DNA from: CAYTTA01 sp964440655
Lineage (GTDB): Bacteria; Bacteroidota; Rhodothermia; Balneolales; Balneolaceae
DNA: 13,038 nt
Direction: 5' to 3'
Assembly (NCBI GenBank): GCA_964440655.1
Contig: CAYTTA010000062.1
Span: 1 to 13,038 of the forward strand
Shown here: positions 1 to 8,289 of the stretch, in pieces
Layout of the letters: every line of letters starts with the position of its first letter
Position numbering within the stretch: position 1 is the first letter of the stretch
Made by a program: the position numbers and the translations under genes
The notes under the pieces: model-generated
The model's input: only the letters and a program-made list of their open reading frames with translations
Told to the model about the DNA's origin: nothing
Databases searched by the model: none

Positions 1-939
1 AGGGAGCTTCCCCTGCCGGCAAAGGAGTCGGAAAAGGCCGGAGTGACCATCTCTCTCGACGGGCAGCCCTCCAGAAAGCTCCGCAGCTTCAACGTCCTGG
101 GGTACATCGAAGGGACTGATCCCGATAAAAAGGGGGAGATCCTGCTTCTGGGGGCGCACTACGACCACATCGGAAGAGTGGATGACCCCGATTCCGGCTG
201 CAGGGAGCCATCGGGTGCAGCCGCACGGGGAGCTGATTCCGGGGATCGGAACGACAGTACCGGTACCACCGGTTCAATGAACGGAGAAGGGGTCGGGCAG
301 GGAAGCCTCTCTTCACTCCCACCCGTTTCACCGGTCTGCAACGGAGCCCGGGACAATGCGATCGGAGTGGCCGCCCTTCTTGCCGCAGCACGCTATTTTG
401 CCGCCCACCCTCCTTCACGATCCATCCTGCTTTCTGCCTGGACGGGCGAGGAGCAGGGACTCCTTGGAAGTGCCTGGTATGTAGAGAATCCCACGGTACC
501 CCTCGACCGGATTGTCTACTATCTGAATATCGACGGGGCCGGTTACAACGACACGAGCAAGGTGACCGTGATCGGGCTGGAGCGGACCGGGGCGGAAGAA
601 CTGATCCGGGAAGCCGCAGCGGCGTTTGGTCTGGAGGCGATTCCCGATCCCGTTCCGGAGCAGAATCTGTTTGACCGCTCCGACAATGTCAATTTCGCAC
701 GGAAAGGAATCCCCTCCCCCACTTACAGCCTCGGATTGACCGCATTCGACCGGGAGATCGAGACCTACTACCACACGGTGCACGATACCCCCGGGACGCT
801 GAATTACGACTACATCACCGATTACATCCGCTCCTATCTGCTCACGGCGCACTTCATCGCCCATCAGGAGAAGGCTCCTTTCTGGCGGGAAGGGGATCGG
901 TACCGGCCAGCCGGAGTGGAACTCTACGGTCTGGAGTAG
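1..939 (+). CDS. M28-family zinc aminopeptidase/peptidase, C-terminal catalytic part (5' end outside window)
   Basis: The reading frame is open from the first base of the window, so the gene starts upstream. A GTG at position 43 lies in mid-domain and is not a credible start. The visible 312 residues (numbered from the window edge) carry the M28 co-catalytic zinc set in order: GAHYDHIG (His53, Asp55), NGARDNAIG (Asp118, bridging ligand), WTGEEQGLLGS (Glu150 general base, Glu151 ligand), YLNIDGAG (Asp178) and YYHTVHDT (His258). Members of this family remove N-terminal residues from peptides and are often secreted, but the signal peptide region is not visible here. Two things are odd. About 57 residues of Gly/Ser/Pro/Asp-rich sequence separate the first His from the bridging Asp, where relatives usually have a short loop. 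The usual GADDN motif reads GARDN, which keeps the ligand Asp. The gene converges on purL and its stop codon (937-939) lies inside a 20-bp tandem array. Exact substrate is unknown. Confidence 0.9.
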   Translation, partial: RELPLPAKESEKAGVTISLDGQPSRKLRSFNVLGYIEGTDPDKKGEILLLGAHYDHIGRVDDPDSGCREPSGAAARGADSGDRNDSTGTTGSMNGEGVGQGSLSSLPPVSPVCNGARDNAIGVAALLAAARYFAAHPPSRSILLSAWTGEEQGLLGSAWYVENPTVPLDRIVYYLNIDGAGYNDTSKVTVIGLERTGAEELIREAAAAFGLEAIPDPVPEQNLFDRSDNVNFARKGIPSPTYSLGLTAFDREIETYYHTVHDTPGTLNYDYITDYIRSYLLTAHFIAHQEKAPFWREGDRYRPAGVELYGLE

Positions 940-1059
940 GAGATCACTGTCTGAAGTAAGGGATCACTCTCTGAAGCAGGAGATCACGATCCGAAACAGG
1001 TCCTCACGATCCGAAACAGGTCCTCACGATCCGGTCAGGGCATCACGATCCGGAGCAGG
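921..1059. repeat. Degenerate 20-bp tandem repeat array between convergent genes
   Basis: Seven consecutive units begin at 921, 941, 961, 981, 1001, 1021 and 1040. The sixth unit is 19 bp. The approximate consensus is RGATCACGATCYGAARCAGG. Units 4 and 5 are nearly identical, and the first unit (921-940) is the most diverged. The first unit includes the last codons and TAG stop of the M28 peptidase, and the array ends immediately before the purL stop codon (1061-1063), so it fills the whole gap. Most units contain at least one GATC. I see no long dyad or T-tract of a standard terminator. It could be slippage-generated filler, a degenerate binding-site array or part of a bidirectional termination zone; the sequence alone does not decide. 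Confidence 0.85.
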
Positions 1060-1060
1060 T

Positions 1061-3301
1061 TCATTCTTCCCCCATTGCCGCGCCGATCACCCGGTCATGG
1101 GTTTCGGCCAGTTTGCTCACCGGCAGTCGGATGAATTCGTCGATCTCCAGATGGCGGCTGCCGGTCGCTCCCAGCATCTCGCAGGGCAGTTCCCTGGAAC
1201 GGCAGAACTTCTCGAAGGAGTCGGCCCCCGCGGCAGGAACGGTCACCACAATCCCGGACTGGGCTTCGCTGTAGAGTACATCGTGCCAGGAGCCGTTCAG
1301 CTCCTTCACACTGACCTTGGCACCCATCCCGGAAAAGATGGCCATCTCTGCGAGAGTCACCGCCAGCCCGCCGTCAGAGACGTCGTGCGCCGCATTAATC
1401 TTCCCTTTGCGGATCGCCTCCAGAACCACTTCCTGAAGATGGACTTCGAACTCCAGATCGAGTTCGGGGGCATCCCCGGCGGTCACTCCGTGGATCACCT
1501 TGAGATATTCCGAGCCTCCCAGTCCGGAACGGCGGGCACCGAGATAGTAGACAATGTCTCCCTCATTCTTGAAACCCGGAGTCATGACATCTTTGTTCAC
1601 ATCCTCCACAAGACCGATCATCCCGATGACCGGAGTGGGGTAGATCGCCGCATCCGGGCTCTCGTTGTAGAAACTCACGTTACCGCCCGTGACCGGGGTA
1701 TCGAATGCACGGCAGGCATCTCCCATGCCGGCCAGGGACTCCTTGAAGGTCCAGTAGACTTCCGGCTTGTAGGGGTTTCCGAAGTTGAGGCAGTTGGTTA
1801 CGGCAACCGGTTTCGCGCCGCTGCAGACAACGTTACGGGCCGCTTCCGCCACCGCAATCTGTCCCCCTCTCCGAGGGTTCAGATAGACATAGCGGGAGTT
1901 GCAGTCGGTCGCCATGGCCAGACCACGGTTTGTCCCCTTGATCCGGATCACACCGGCATTCGAGGCTCCCGGCCCCTCCACCGTGTTGGTCCGGACGGTA
2001 GAATCATACTGCTGGAAAACCCAGCGGCGGGATGCGATATTGGGCGACCCCAGAAGCCTTAGAAGTATATCGTTGTGGTCGGTCGGATGCTCCAGGGTGG
2101 AGAGATCGAATCCCTGCACCTCATCAAGATAGTCGGGGCGGGTCGCTTCCCGGACATATTGCGGGGCTCCACCTCCAAGGACCAGGGAATCGGCCGGAAT
2201 ATCCGCCTTGATCTCCCCATCCTTCCAGTAAGTCACATTCTCCCCTTCCACCACCTCTCCGATCACCACGGCATGGAGGTCCCATTTTTTATAAACATCG
2301 ATCACCTCCTGCTCACGCCCTTTATGAGCCACCACCAGCATCCGCTCCTGGCTCTCGCTCAGCAGAAGTTCGTAGGCGGTCATCCCCTCTTCCCGAACCG
2401 GTACCTTGTCCAGATCGACCCTCATGCCAAGCCCCCCCTTGGCAGCCATCTCCGAGCTGGAGCAGGCGATTCCGGCGGCACCCATATCCTGCATTCCGAC
2501 CACCGCTCCCGTCTTCAGAACCTCAAGGGTCGCCTCCAGAAGCAGCTTCTCGGTAAAAGGGTCGCCCACCTGGACGTTGGGACGCTTCGCCTCGCTCTCC
2601 TCGCTGATCTCTTCCGACGCAAAAGTCGCACCGTGGATCCCGTCACGCCCGGTGGCGGCTCCGACAATAATCACCGGATTGCCCACTCCTTCGGAGATGG
2701 CCGAGGCAGTCTCCCCGACACGGACCAGCCCCACGCTCATCGCATTTACCAGGGGATTCCCTTCATAAGATTCATCAAAATAGATCTCCCCGCCGGTGAC
2801 CGGAACCCCGAATGCATTCCCGTAGTCGGAGATCCCGCGAACGATGCCGTCGAGAAGGAAGCGGGTCCGGGGCGAATCGAGACGTCCGAGGCGCAGACTG
2901 TTCAGGGAGGCTACCGGACGCGCACCCATGGTGAAGATGTCCCGGTGAATGCCTCCAACCCCGGTGGCCGCACCCTGATAGGGTTCCACCGCGGAGGGGT
3001 GGTTGTGGCTCTCAATCTTGAAGGCACAGGCATAACCGTCTCCGATGTCAACCAGTCCCGCGTTCTCCTCTCCCGCCTTGGCAAGCAGGTTCTTGCCCTC
3101 CCGGGGCAGCTTCTTGATCTCCAGAATGGAGTTCTTGTAGGAACAGTGCTCACTCCACATCACCGAATAGACCCCCAGCTCCGTGAAGGTGGGTGTACGT
3201 CCGAGATAGCCGATGATCATATCGTACTCTTCGGCGGTGAGACCGTGTTCCAGGGCCAGTTCCAGCGTTACTTCCGGTTCCTGAATAGCAGTTGAAGACA
3301 T
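1061..3301 (-). CDS. purL: Phosphoribosylformylglycinamidine synthase, large subunit PurL (small-PurL type)
   Basis: It catalyses the fourth step of de novo purine synthesis: ATP-dependent conversion of formylglycinamide ribonucleotide to its amidine. At 746 residues it is the short PurL type, which in known systems works with separate PurS and PurQ subunits; neither is in this window. Motifs seen are EHCSYKNS (51-58), KIESHNHPSAVEPYQGAATGVGGI (95-118, active-site His and nucleotide-binding region), QDMGAAGIACSSSEMA in the first half, and VTGGNVSFYNES and HDVSDGGLAVTLAEM in the second. The latter marks the internal duplication of the AIRS-like fold. The ATG at 3301 is used; no Shine-Dalgarno is visible upstream. 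It lies 85 bp downstream of thrC on the same strand, so it either has its own promoter or is read through from the thr genes. Length and motifs look intact. Confidence 0.97.
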   Translation of the reverse strand: MSSTAIQEPEVTLELALEHGLTAEEYDMIIGYLGRTPTFTELGVYSVMWSEHCSYKNSILEIKKLPREGKNLLAKAGEENAGLVDIGDGYACAFKIESHNHPSAVEPYQGAATGVGGIHRDIFTMGARPVASLNSLRLGRLDSPRTRFLLDGIVRGISDYGNAFGVPVTGGEIYFDESYEGNPLVNAMSVGLVRVGETASAISEGVGNPVIIVGAATGRDGIHGATFASEEISEESEAKRPNVQVGDPFTEKLLLEATLEVLKTGAVVGMQDMGAAGIACSSSEMAAKGGLGMRVDLDKVPVREEGMTAYELLLSESQERMLVVAHKGREQEVIDVYKKWDLHAVVIGEVVEGENVTYWKDGEIKADIPADSLVLGGGAPQYVREATRPDYLDEVQGFDLSTLEHPTDHNDILLRLLGSPNIASRRWVFQQYDSTVRTNTVEGPGASNAGVIRIKGTNRGLAMATDCNSRYVYLNPRRGGQIAVAEAARNVVCSGAKPVAVTNCLNFGNPYKPEVYWTFKESLAGMGDACRAFDTPVTGGNVSFYNESPDAAIYPTPVIGMIGLVEDVNKDVMTPGFKNEGDIVYYLGARRSGLGGSEYLKVIHGVTAGDAPELDLEFEVHLQEVVLEAIRKGKINAAHDVSDGGLAVTLAEMAIFSGMGAKVSVKELNGSWHDVLYSEAQSGIVVTVPAAGADSFEKFCRSRELPCEMLGATGSRHLEIDEFIRLPVSKLAETHDRVIGAAMGEE

Positions 3302-3352
3302 GGATAGGTGATTGGACAGAAAGGGTTAGCGTTGGGTTGTCACAATAAAACT

Positions 3353-3368
3353 TCCGTAAAAATACGGA
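3353..3368 (-). terminator. Possible weak hairpin terminator or attenuating hairpin between thrC and purL
   Basis: A 6-bp perfect stem, TCCGTA with TACGGA around an AAAA loop (TTTT on the minus strand), lies about 18 nt past the thrC stop codon. On the minus strand it is followed by the partly T-rich stretch AAGTTTTATT. The stem is short and the tail imperfect, so it may only partly separate thrC from purL transcription. Confidence 0.3.
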
Positions 3369-3386
3369 TTTGCAAGGTCCTATTCT

Positions 3387-4763
3387 TTAGCGGGTGATCT
3401 CCAGAAGCAGATCGCGGAACGATTCATACTCCGCTCCGATTTTACGGCTGGACTTCTCGCGGTCAAGACACTCCCTGAGCCGTTCGGGCACGGGGATCTC
3501 CTGTCCGGTCTCCTCTTCGACGATCTCCCGGAATTTGACCGGGTGCGCCGTCGAAAGAACAACAACCGGCTTGCCGGCGTTTCCGCTCTCCCGGTGAAAC
3601 TCTTCGGCTGCAAGCACTCCCACCGCCGTATGCGGGTCGAGGAGATAGCCCTCCTGCTGCCAGACACGCCGGATGCACTCACGAGTCTGCCGGTCATCCC
3701 AGGAACTTCCCCGGATATGACGGCGGATCTCCTCAAGCGACCCCTCAAAGAGGTGCAGAATCCGTTCGAAATTACTGGGATTGCCCACATCCATCGCATT
3801 GGAGATGGTCTGGACCGAGGAACGGGGGTGGAACTCGCCGGTCTCCAGATACTCCGGCACCACATCGTTCCGGTTTGTGGCCGCCAGGAAACCGGAAACA
3901 GGCATCCCCGACTTCATGGCCAGCAGTCCGGCCGTCAGGTTCCCGAAGTTCCCGCTGGGGACGGAAAAGACCGGTTTTACGGTGCTTCCCAGCTGCTGTT
4001 GCAACTGGCCGAGGGCGTGCGCATAGTAGAAGGACTGGGGCATGAGCCGGGCAATGTTGATCGAATTGGCCGAGCTCAGCCGAAGCTCTTTATTGAGTCC
4101 CGAATCGGAAAAAGCCGCCTTGACCAGCCTCTGGCAATCATCAAAGACCCCATCCACTTCCAGAGCGGTCACATTCCCGCCCAGCGTTGTCATCTGCTTC
4201 TCCTGCAGATTGCTCACCTTCCCGGAGGGATAGAGCAGGATGACCCGGGTACCTTCAACACCGAAAAACCCGTGGGCGACCGCACTGCCGGTATCGCCCG
4301 ATGTGGCGGCCAGAATGAGAAGCTCCCCCTCCTCGTCCTGCACCATTCGGGCATAGGCCCGTGCCATGAAACGGGCTCCGAAATCCTTGAAGGCCAGCGT
4401 GGGGCCATGGAAGAGCTCCAGCACATAGATGTTTTCTCTCAACCGGACAAGCGGAGCCTCGAAGCTGATGGCGTCACGGGCCACCTCCCGGATCCTCTCT
4501 CTGTCGGCAGGATCGCTGAACCAGGAAGCTGCCATCTCGGCGCCGGTATCCTGAAGTGTCCGCCCGGAAAGAGTCTGCCAGAAGCTCTCCGGCAGGAGGG
4601 GAACAGGATCAGGCAGATAGAGCCCCCCGTCGGGAGCCAGTCCCTGCTTCATCGCTTCCTGAAATGTGCAGGCCGGCGCACCGCCCCGCGTGCTCACAAA
4701 CCGGATCTCCTGCCGGTTCTCCTCCCCACTTTTCTGAGTCATCTCCGCCTGGATGTCGTTCAT
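3387..4763 (-). CDS. thrC: Threonine synthase (PLP-dependent)
   Basis: It converts O-phosphohomoserine and water to threonine and phosphate, the last step of threonine synthesis. The protein is 458 residues from the chosen ATG. The N-terminus RFVSTRGGAPACTFQEAM followed by GLAPDGGLYLP is the typical threonine synthase opening. HGPTLAFKDFGARFMAR carries the PLP Schiff-base Lys (about residue 126). ATSGDTGSAVAHGF and SVPSGNFGNLTAG are the conserved PLP/phosphate-binding segments. The ATG at 4763 lies 10 nt after the thrB stop, implying coupling. The frame stays open upstream to 4823 inside thrB, but those residues do not resemble the family. An ATG at 4742 is also possible. No Shine-Dalgarno is seen before 4763. 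It is the third gene of the thrA-thrB-thrC unit. Confidence 0.96.
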   Translation of the reverse strand: MNDIQAEMTQKSGEENRQEIRFVSTRGGAPACTFQEAMKQGLAPDGGLYLPDPVPLLPESFWQTLSGRTLQDTGAEMAASWFSDPADRERIREVARDAISFEAPLVRLRENIYVLELFHGPTLAFKDFGARFMARAYARMVQDEEGELLILAATSGDTGSAVAHGFFGVEGTRVILLYPSGKVSNLQEKQMTTLGGNVTALEVDGVFDDCQRLVKAAFSDSGLNKELRLSSANSINIARLMPQSFYYAHALGQLQQQLGSTVKPVFSVPSGNFGNLTAGLLAMKSGMPVSGFLAATNRNDVVPEYLETGEFHPRSSVQTISNAMDVGNPSNFERILHLFEGSLEEIRRHIRGSSWDDRQTRECIRRVWQQEGYLLDPHTAVGVLAAEEFHRESGNAGKPVVVLSTAHPVKFREIVEEETGQEIPVPERLRECLDREKSSRKIGAEYESFRDLLLEITR

Positions 4764-4773
4764 GAAAAAAAGT

Positions 4774-5730
4774 TCAGTCCGCAGCTGTAACGCGCGCTCC
4801 TTCCCCGTTAATCCCGGAGACAATCACATCATACTCCAGTCCGAGGGATTCCAGCACCTTGCCGGCCCGTCGCCCCGACTCCCGTGCAACCTCCTCGGAG
4901 TCGCTCAGGGTAAAGACGGAAGGACCGGCTCCCGATATGCTGAAACCCAGCACACCGGCATCCAGAGAGACTTTTTTCATCTGCTCAAACCCGGGAATGA
5001 GGAAAGAGCGTGCCGGCTCGATGATCCCGTCCTGCATGGCGCGGCCGATGAGTGCGGTGTCCTTCGTATAGAGACCGGCAACCAGCGCACCGACATTGCC
5101 CCACTGGGCAACAGCACGTGCCAGAGGAACCTCTTTCCTCAAAATCATCCGGGTGCTGCGTGTCTTGATCTCGATCTTGGGGTGAATCACCGCACAGTAG
5201 AGATTGTCGGGGTAATCGAGAGAGATCACATCAAGCGGATCGTTGCTCCGGACCAGGATGAACCCGCCCAGAAGGGAGGCCGATACGTTGTCGGCATGAG
5301 GGGTTCCGCTGGCTGCCAGCTCTCCCTCCACCACGAAGGGAAGGAGTTCGCGCCGGGACCACGGAGAGCCCAGCAGCCGGTTGGCCGCCACAGCCGCCGC
5401 CACCGAACTGGCCGCACTGGAACCAAGCCCGCTTCCCAGCGGCATTTTCTTGGTGATGGTGAGGCTGATCCCTTTTTCGGAGGGAGTGTCCAGCCTCCGA
5501 AGCATGCTGATCACTGCCCTTCCCGCCGTGTTCTCCATCGGATCAAGGGGGAGTTTGCCACTGTCCCCATGGATGGCAAGGATCCGGACTCCTTCATGAT
5601 CACCGAACCCGGCAACCACCTCGTCCCCCGGACCATGTATGGCAAAACCCAGAACGTCAAAGCCGCACCCCACGTTGGCAACCGTCGCCGGTGCGAAGGC
5701 CGTGGCTTTTTTAACCGGAGAGTCTGTCAT
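4774..5730 (-). CDS. thrB: Homoserine kinase (GHMP kinase family)
   Basis: It phosphorylates homoserine with ATP to give O-phosphohomoserine, the substrate of the next gene's product. The protein is 318 residues from the chosen ATG. APATVANVGCGFDVLGFAI near the N-terminus and GPGDEVV just after are the substrate-side motifs. KKMPLGSGLGSSAASSVAAA is the GHMP phosphate-binding loop. FSISGAGPSVFTLSD near the C-terminus is GHMP motif 3. Three in-frame starts exist: TTG at 5787, ATG at 5763 and ATG at 5730. The last puts the conserved APATVAN about 12 residues from the start, as in relatives, but 5763 cannot be excluded. None has a clear Shine-Dalgarno. The gene sits between thrA (87-nt gap from 5730) and thrC (10-nt gap). 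Confidence 0.95.
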   Translation of the reverse strand: MTDSPVKKATAFAPATVANVGCGFDVLGFAIHGPGDEVVAGFGDHEGVRILAIHGDSGKLPLDPMENTAGRAVISMLRRLDTPSEKGISLTITKKMPLGSGLGSSAASSVAAAVAANRLLGSPWSRRELLPFVVEGELAASGTPHADNVSASLLGGFILVRSNDPLDVISLDYPDNLYCAVIHPKIEIKTRSTRMILRKEVPLARAVAQWGNVGALVAGLYTKDTALIGRAMQDGIIEPARSFLIPGFEQMKKVSLDAGVLGFSISGAGPSVFTLSDSEEVARESGRRAGKVLESLGLEYDVIVSGINGEGARVTAAD

Positions 5731-5790
5731 TGTCTGGCTATAGCGGTCGGTCGTTGTCTTCATCGTATCAGATAGATAACCGGACAATGT

Positions 5791-5810
5791 ACCACTTTTG
5801 CACCACTTTT
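5791..5810. repeat. Two 9-bp direct repeats in the thrA-thrB gap
   Basis: ACCACTTTT occurs at 5791-5799 and again at 5802-5810, an 11-bp period (about one helical turn). It lies just after the thrA stop and before the thrB start. It could be chance, slippage or a small binding site. Confidence 0.4.
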
Positions 5811-5817
5811 TTCAGAC

Positions 5818-8289
5818 TTATCCGGCGTTGGGGAGTGCCTTGGTGTGAACCACCCGAAGGATGTCGGCAACGATTCCACCGGCAGTCACCTTCGCCCCGG
5901 CACCCGGCCCCTTGATCACCATCGGGTTCTCCAGATAGTGGTCCGTGAAAAAGGCAACGATGTTGTCACTGCCTCTCAAGCCGAAGAAGGGGTGATCGGG
6001 GCCGATCTCCTCCAGACGCACCACACCCTTGCCATCGGCAAACCGGGCGATGTAGCAGAGGGATTTCCCTTTCGCTTCGGCGTCGGTACGCCGCTTCTCG
6101 AACTCCCCGTCGTACTCCTCCAGTTTCCGGAAAAACTCCTCCACATCCCCGGCGTCCCGCGCCCCTTCCGGGACCAGATTCTCAATCTCCAGGTCGCTGA
6201 ATTCCAGTTTGTAACCGGCAACCCGTGCCAGGATAAGAAGCTTCCGGCCCACGTCGTGGCCGTTCAGGTCCTCCCTCGGATCGGGTTCGGTGAATCCTTT
6301 CTCTTTTGCCTCCCGGACAATGGAGCTGAATGGCTTTGTCCCGTCAAAACTGTTGAAGAGGAAGCTCAGCGTTCCCGAGAGAACCCCTTCCACCCGATGA
6401 AGCTTGTCCCCCGTCGTGACCAGTTCATGCAGGGTGGCAACAAGGGGAAGGCCGGCCCCAACATTGGTTTCGTAGCGGAAGGCGACGTTGTGCTTCTCCG
6501 CCAGCCGGTGCAGTTCGTCAAAATAGCTCTGCTCCGATGAGTTGGCCCGTTTGTTCGGCGTAACCACCGAAATGCTGGAGGAGAGGACCTGCGGATAGAC
6601 CAGCGAGACCTCCTCACTGGCGGTACAGTCGATAAAGACCGAGTTGGGAAGGTTCAGCCCCTTCATCTGCCCGATGAAGCCGGAGAGGGATGTCTCACCC
6701 CCTTCCTTCTCCAGCTGTTCATTCCAGCTGTCAAGCGGGATCGGCTCCTCCCGTACCAGCATCTTGCGGGAATTGGCCACCCCGCGGAGCCGGATATCGA
6801 TCTGATAGTCGTCGTAGAGAGTCTTGACCTGATTGTTGATGAGCTGAAGCAGGGTTCCGCCAATCAGCCCGACCCCCACCAGGAAGAGATTCACCGTCTT
6901 CACCCCGGCCAGGAAGAAGGCGTCGTGAAGTGTATTCATCGCCTTGCGGGAATCCTTCCGGTTCACCACAAAAGAGATGTTCCGCTCCGAAGAGCCCTGG
7001 GCGATCGCCACAATGTTCACCCCGTTCCTTCCCAATGCGCTGAAAACACGTCCGGAAATGCCCGGAATCTTCCTCATGTTGTCTCCAACGATGGCAATGA
7101 TGGAGAGATCCCGCTCGACGATCACCTGATCGATATGTTGCTGTTCGAACTCCTGCTCGAATTCATCGCGGATCACCTGCTCCGCCAGCTCGCCCATCTG
7201 AGGCAGCACCGCAAGGGTCACCGTATGCTCGGATGAGGCCTGGGTGATGAGAAGTATGTTGATCTTCTCCCGTGCCAGGGCGGTGAAGAGCCGTGCCGAG
7301 ATGCCGCTCACGCCGATCATTCCGCCCCCCTTGATCGTGATGAGCGCCACTTCATCGATCGAGGTGATTCCCTTGATAAGCCGGTCTGTCGGAGCCGCCT
7401 CCTTCTTGATCAGCGTACCCGGCTGATCGGGATTGAAGGTGTTCCGGACCGAGATCGGAATACCGGCATGAAGCGCCGGCTGGATGGTGGGAGGATAGAT
7501 CACTTTCGCTCCGAAATGGGACATCTCCATCGCCTCCTCGTAGGAGACCTCGCGGATCGGGAAGGCGCGGGGCACTTTCCCCGGATCGGCGGTCATGAGC
7601 CCGTCCACGTCGGTCCAGATCTCGATCTCTTCCACCTGCATGGCCGCGCCCAGCAGGGAAGCGGTCAGATCGGAACCTCCCCTCCCGAGCGTTGTGGTGA
7701 TCTGGTCCGGGGTGGAGGAGATGAAACCGGTCACCACAGAGATGACCCCTTTGTGCTCCTTGAAGAAATGCCGGATGTTCCTGTAGGTCGGCTCGGTCAG
7801 CACCCGTGCCTGCCCGTGCTCATTGTCGGTTTTTATCAGTTGACGGGCATCCACATAGAGAGCGTTCAGCCCCTGATCCTTCAGTGCGGCGGCCAGAATA
7901 AGAGCGGAAAACCGCTCTCCGAACCCGACGACAAAATCCATGGTCTTCGGCGTAATCTCCCTTACCAGGGAGATCCCCTGCAGAATATCCTCAAGCTGGT
8001 TGAACTCCAGCTTGAATCGGGTGAGCGCTTCGCTCTGCTCCTGAACCCGGATCAGTTCACGAATGGCCTCCAGGTGCCGCTTCTCCAGCTCGCGGAGACT
8101 CTCCAGATGCGCATCTCCCCCTCCGGAGGCAAGCCGGGCGGTCTCGGCCAGCTGATCGGTCACCCCCCGGAATGCGGAGACCACAACGGCGATCTCCGTC
8201 CGGGTCTGCTTGTCCCGGATGATTTCGATCACTTTTCGAATTGCGTCGGGAGTACCGACCGAAGAACCGCCAAACTTTAAAACTCGCAT
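5818..8289 (-). CDS. thrA: Bifunctional aspartokinase / homoserine dehydrogenase (ThrA type)
   Basis: This single chain of 823 residues catalyses ATP-dependent phosphorylation of aspartate and NAD(P)H-dependent reduction of aspartate semialdehyde to homoserine, the first and third steps of the threonine branch. Kinase domain, about 1-290: KFGGSS (5-10), GFGERFSA (122-129) and TTLGRGGSDLTA (199-210). Two ACT regulatory domains follow, about 314-361 and 395-442, ending in QASSEHTVTLAV and QGSSERNISFVV; in known ThrA these give threonine feedback. Dehydrogenase domain from about 468: nucleotide-binding GVGLIG (472-477), VVTPNKRAN (about 575-583), GVLSGTLSF (about 635-642) and GFTEPDPREDLNGHDVGRK (665-683) with the catalytic Asp and Lys. 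The length is close to E. coli ThrA. The ATG at 8289 starts exactly at MRVLKFGG; the frame runs to 8352 but the extra residues are unlike the family. No Shine-Dalgarno is seen. The linkage to thrB and thrC supports the call. Confidence 0.97.
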   Translation of the reverse strand: MRVLKFGGSSVGTPDAIRKVIEIIRDKQTRTEIAVVVSAFRGVTDQLAETARLASGGGDAHLESLRELEKRHLEAIRELIRVQEQSEALTRFKLEFNQLEDILQGISLVREITPKTMDFVVGFGERFSALILAAALKDQGLNALYVDARQLIKTDNEHGQARVLTEPTYRNIRHFFKEHKGVISVVTGFISSTPDQITTTLGRGGSDLTASLLGAAMQVEEIEIWTDVDGLMTADPGKVPRAFPIREVSYEEAMEMSHFGAKVIYPPTIQPALHAGIPISVRNTFNPDQPGTLIKKEAAPTDRLIKGITSIDEVALITIKGGGMIGVSGISARLFTALAREKINILLITQASSEHTVTLAVLPQMGELAEQVIRDEFEQEFEQQHIDQVIVERDLSIIAIVGDNMRKIPGISGRVFSALGRNGVNIVAIAQGSSERNISFVVNRKDSRKAMNTLHDAFFLAGVKTVNLFLVGVGLIGGTLLQLINNQVKTLYDDYQIDIRLRGVANSRKMLVREEPIPLDSWNEQLEKEGGETSLSGFIGQMKGLNLPNSVFIDCTASEEVSLVYPQVLSSSISVVTPNKRANSSEQSYFDELHRLAEKHNVAFRYETNVGAGLPLVATLHELVTTGDKLHRVEGVLSGTLSFLFNSFDGTKPFSSIVREAKEKGFTEPDPREDLNGHDVGRKLLILARVAGYKLEFSDLEIENLVPEGARDAGDVEEFFRKLEEYDGEFEKRRTDAEAKGKSLCYIARFADGKGVVRLEEIGPDHPFFGLRGSDNIVAFFTDHYLENPMVIKGPGAGAKVTAGGIVADILRVVHTKALPNAG

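Noticed and set aside
921..1059. CRISPR array
   Set aside because: The units are contiguous 20-mers with no unique spacers, and no cas genes are present.
1097..3295. Long plus-strand ORFs opposite purL (1097-2062 and 2075-3295)
   Set aside because: They are antisense shadows of purL; their translations show no family motifs, while the minus frame is a complete PurL.
3543..4790. Long plus-strand ORF opposite thrC, and similar ones opposite thrB (4753-5775) and thrA (5845-6540, 7468-8280)
   Set aside because: Shadows of the conserved minus-strand genes; low-complexity residue patterns and no recognisable domains.
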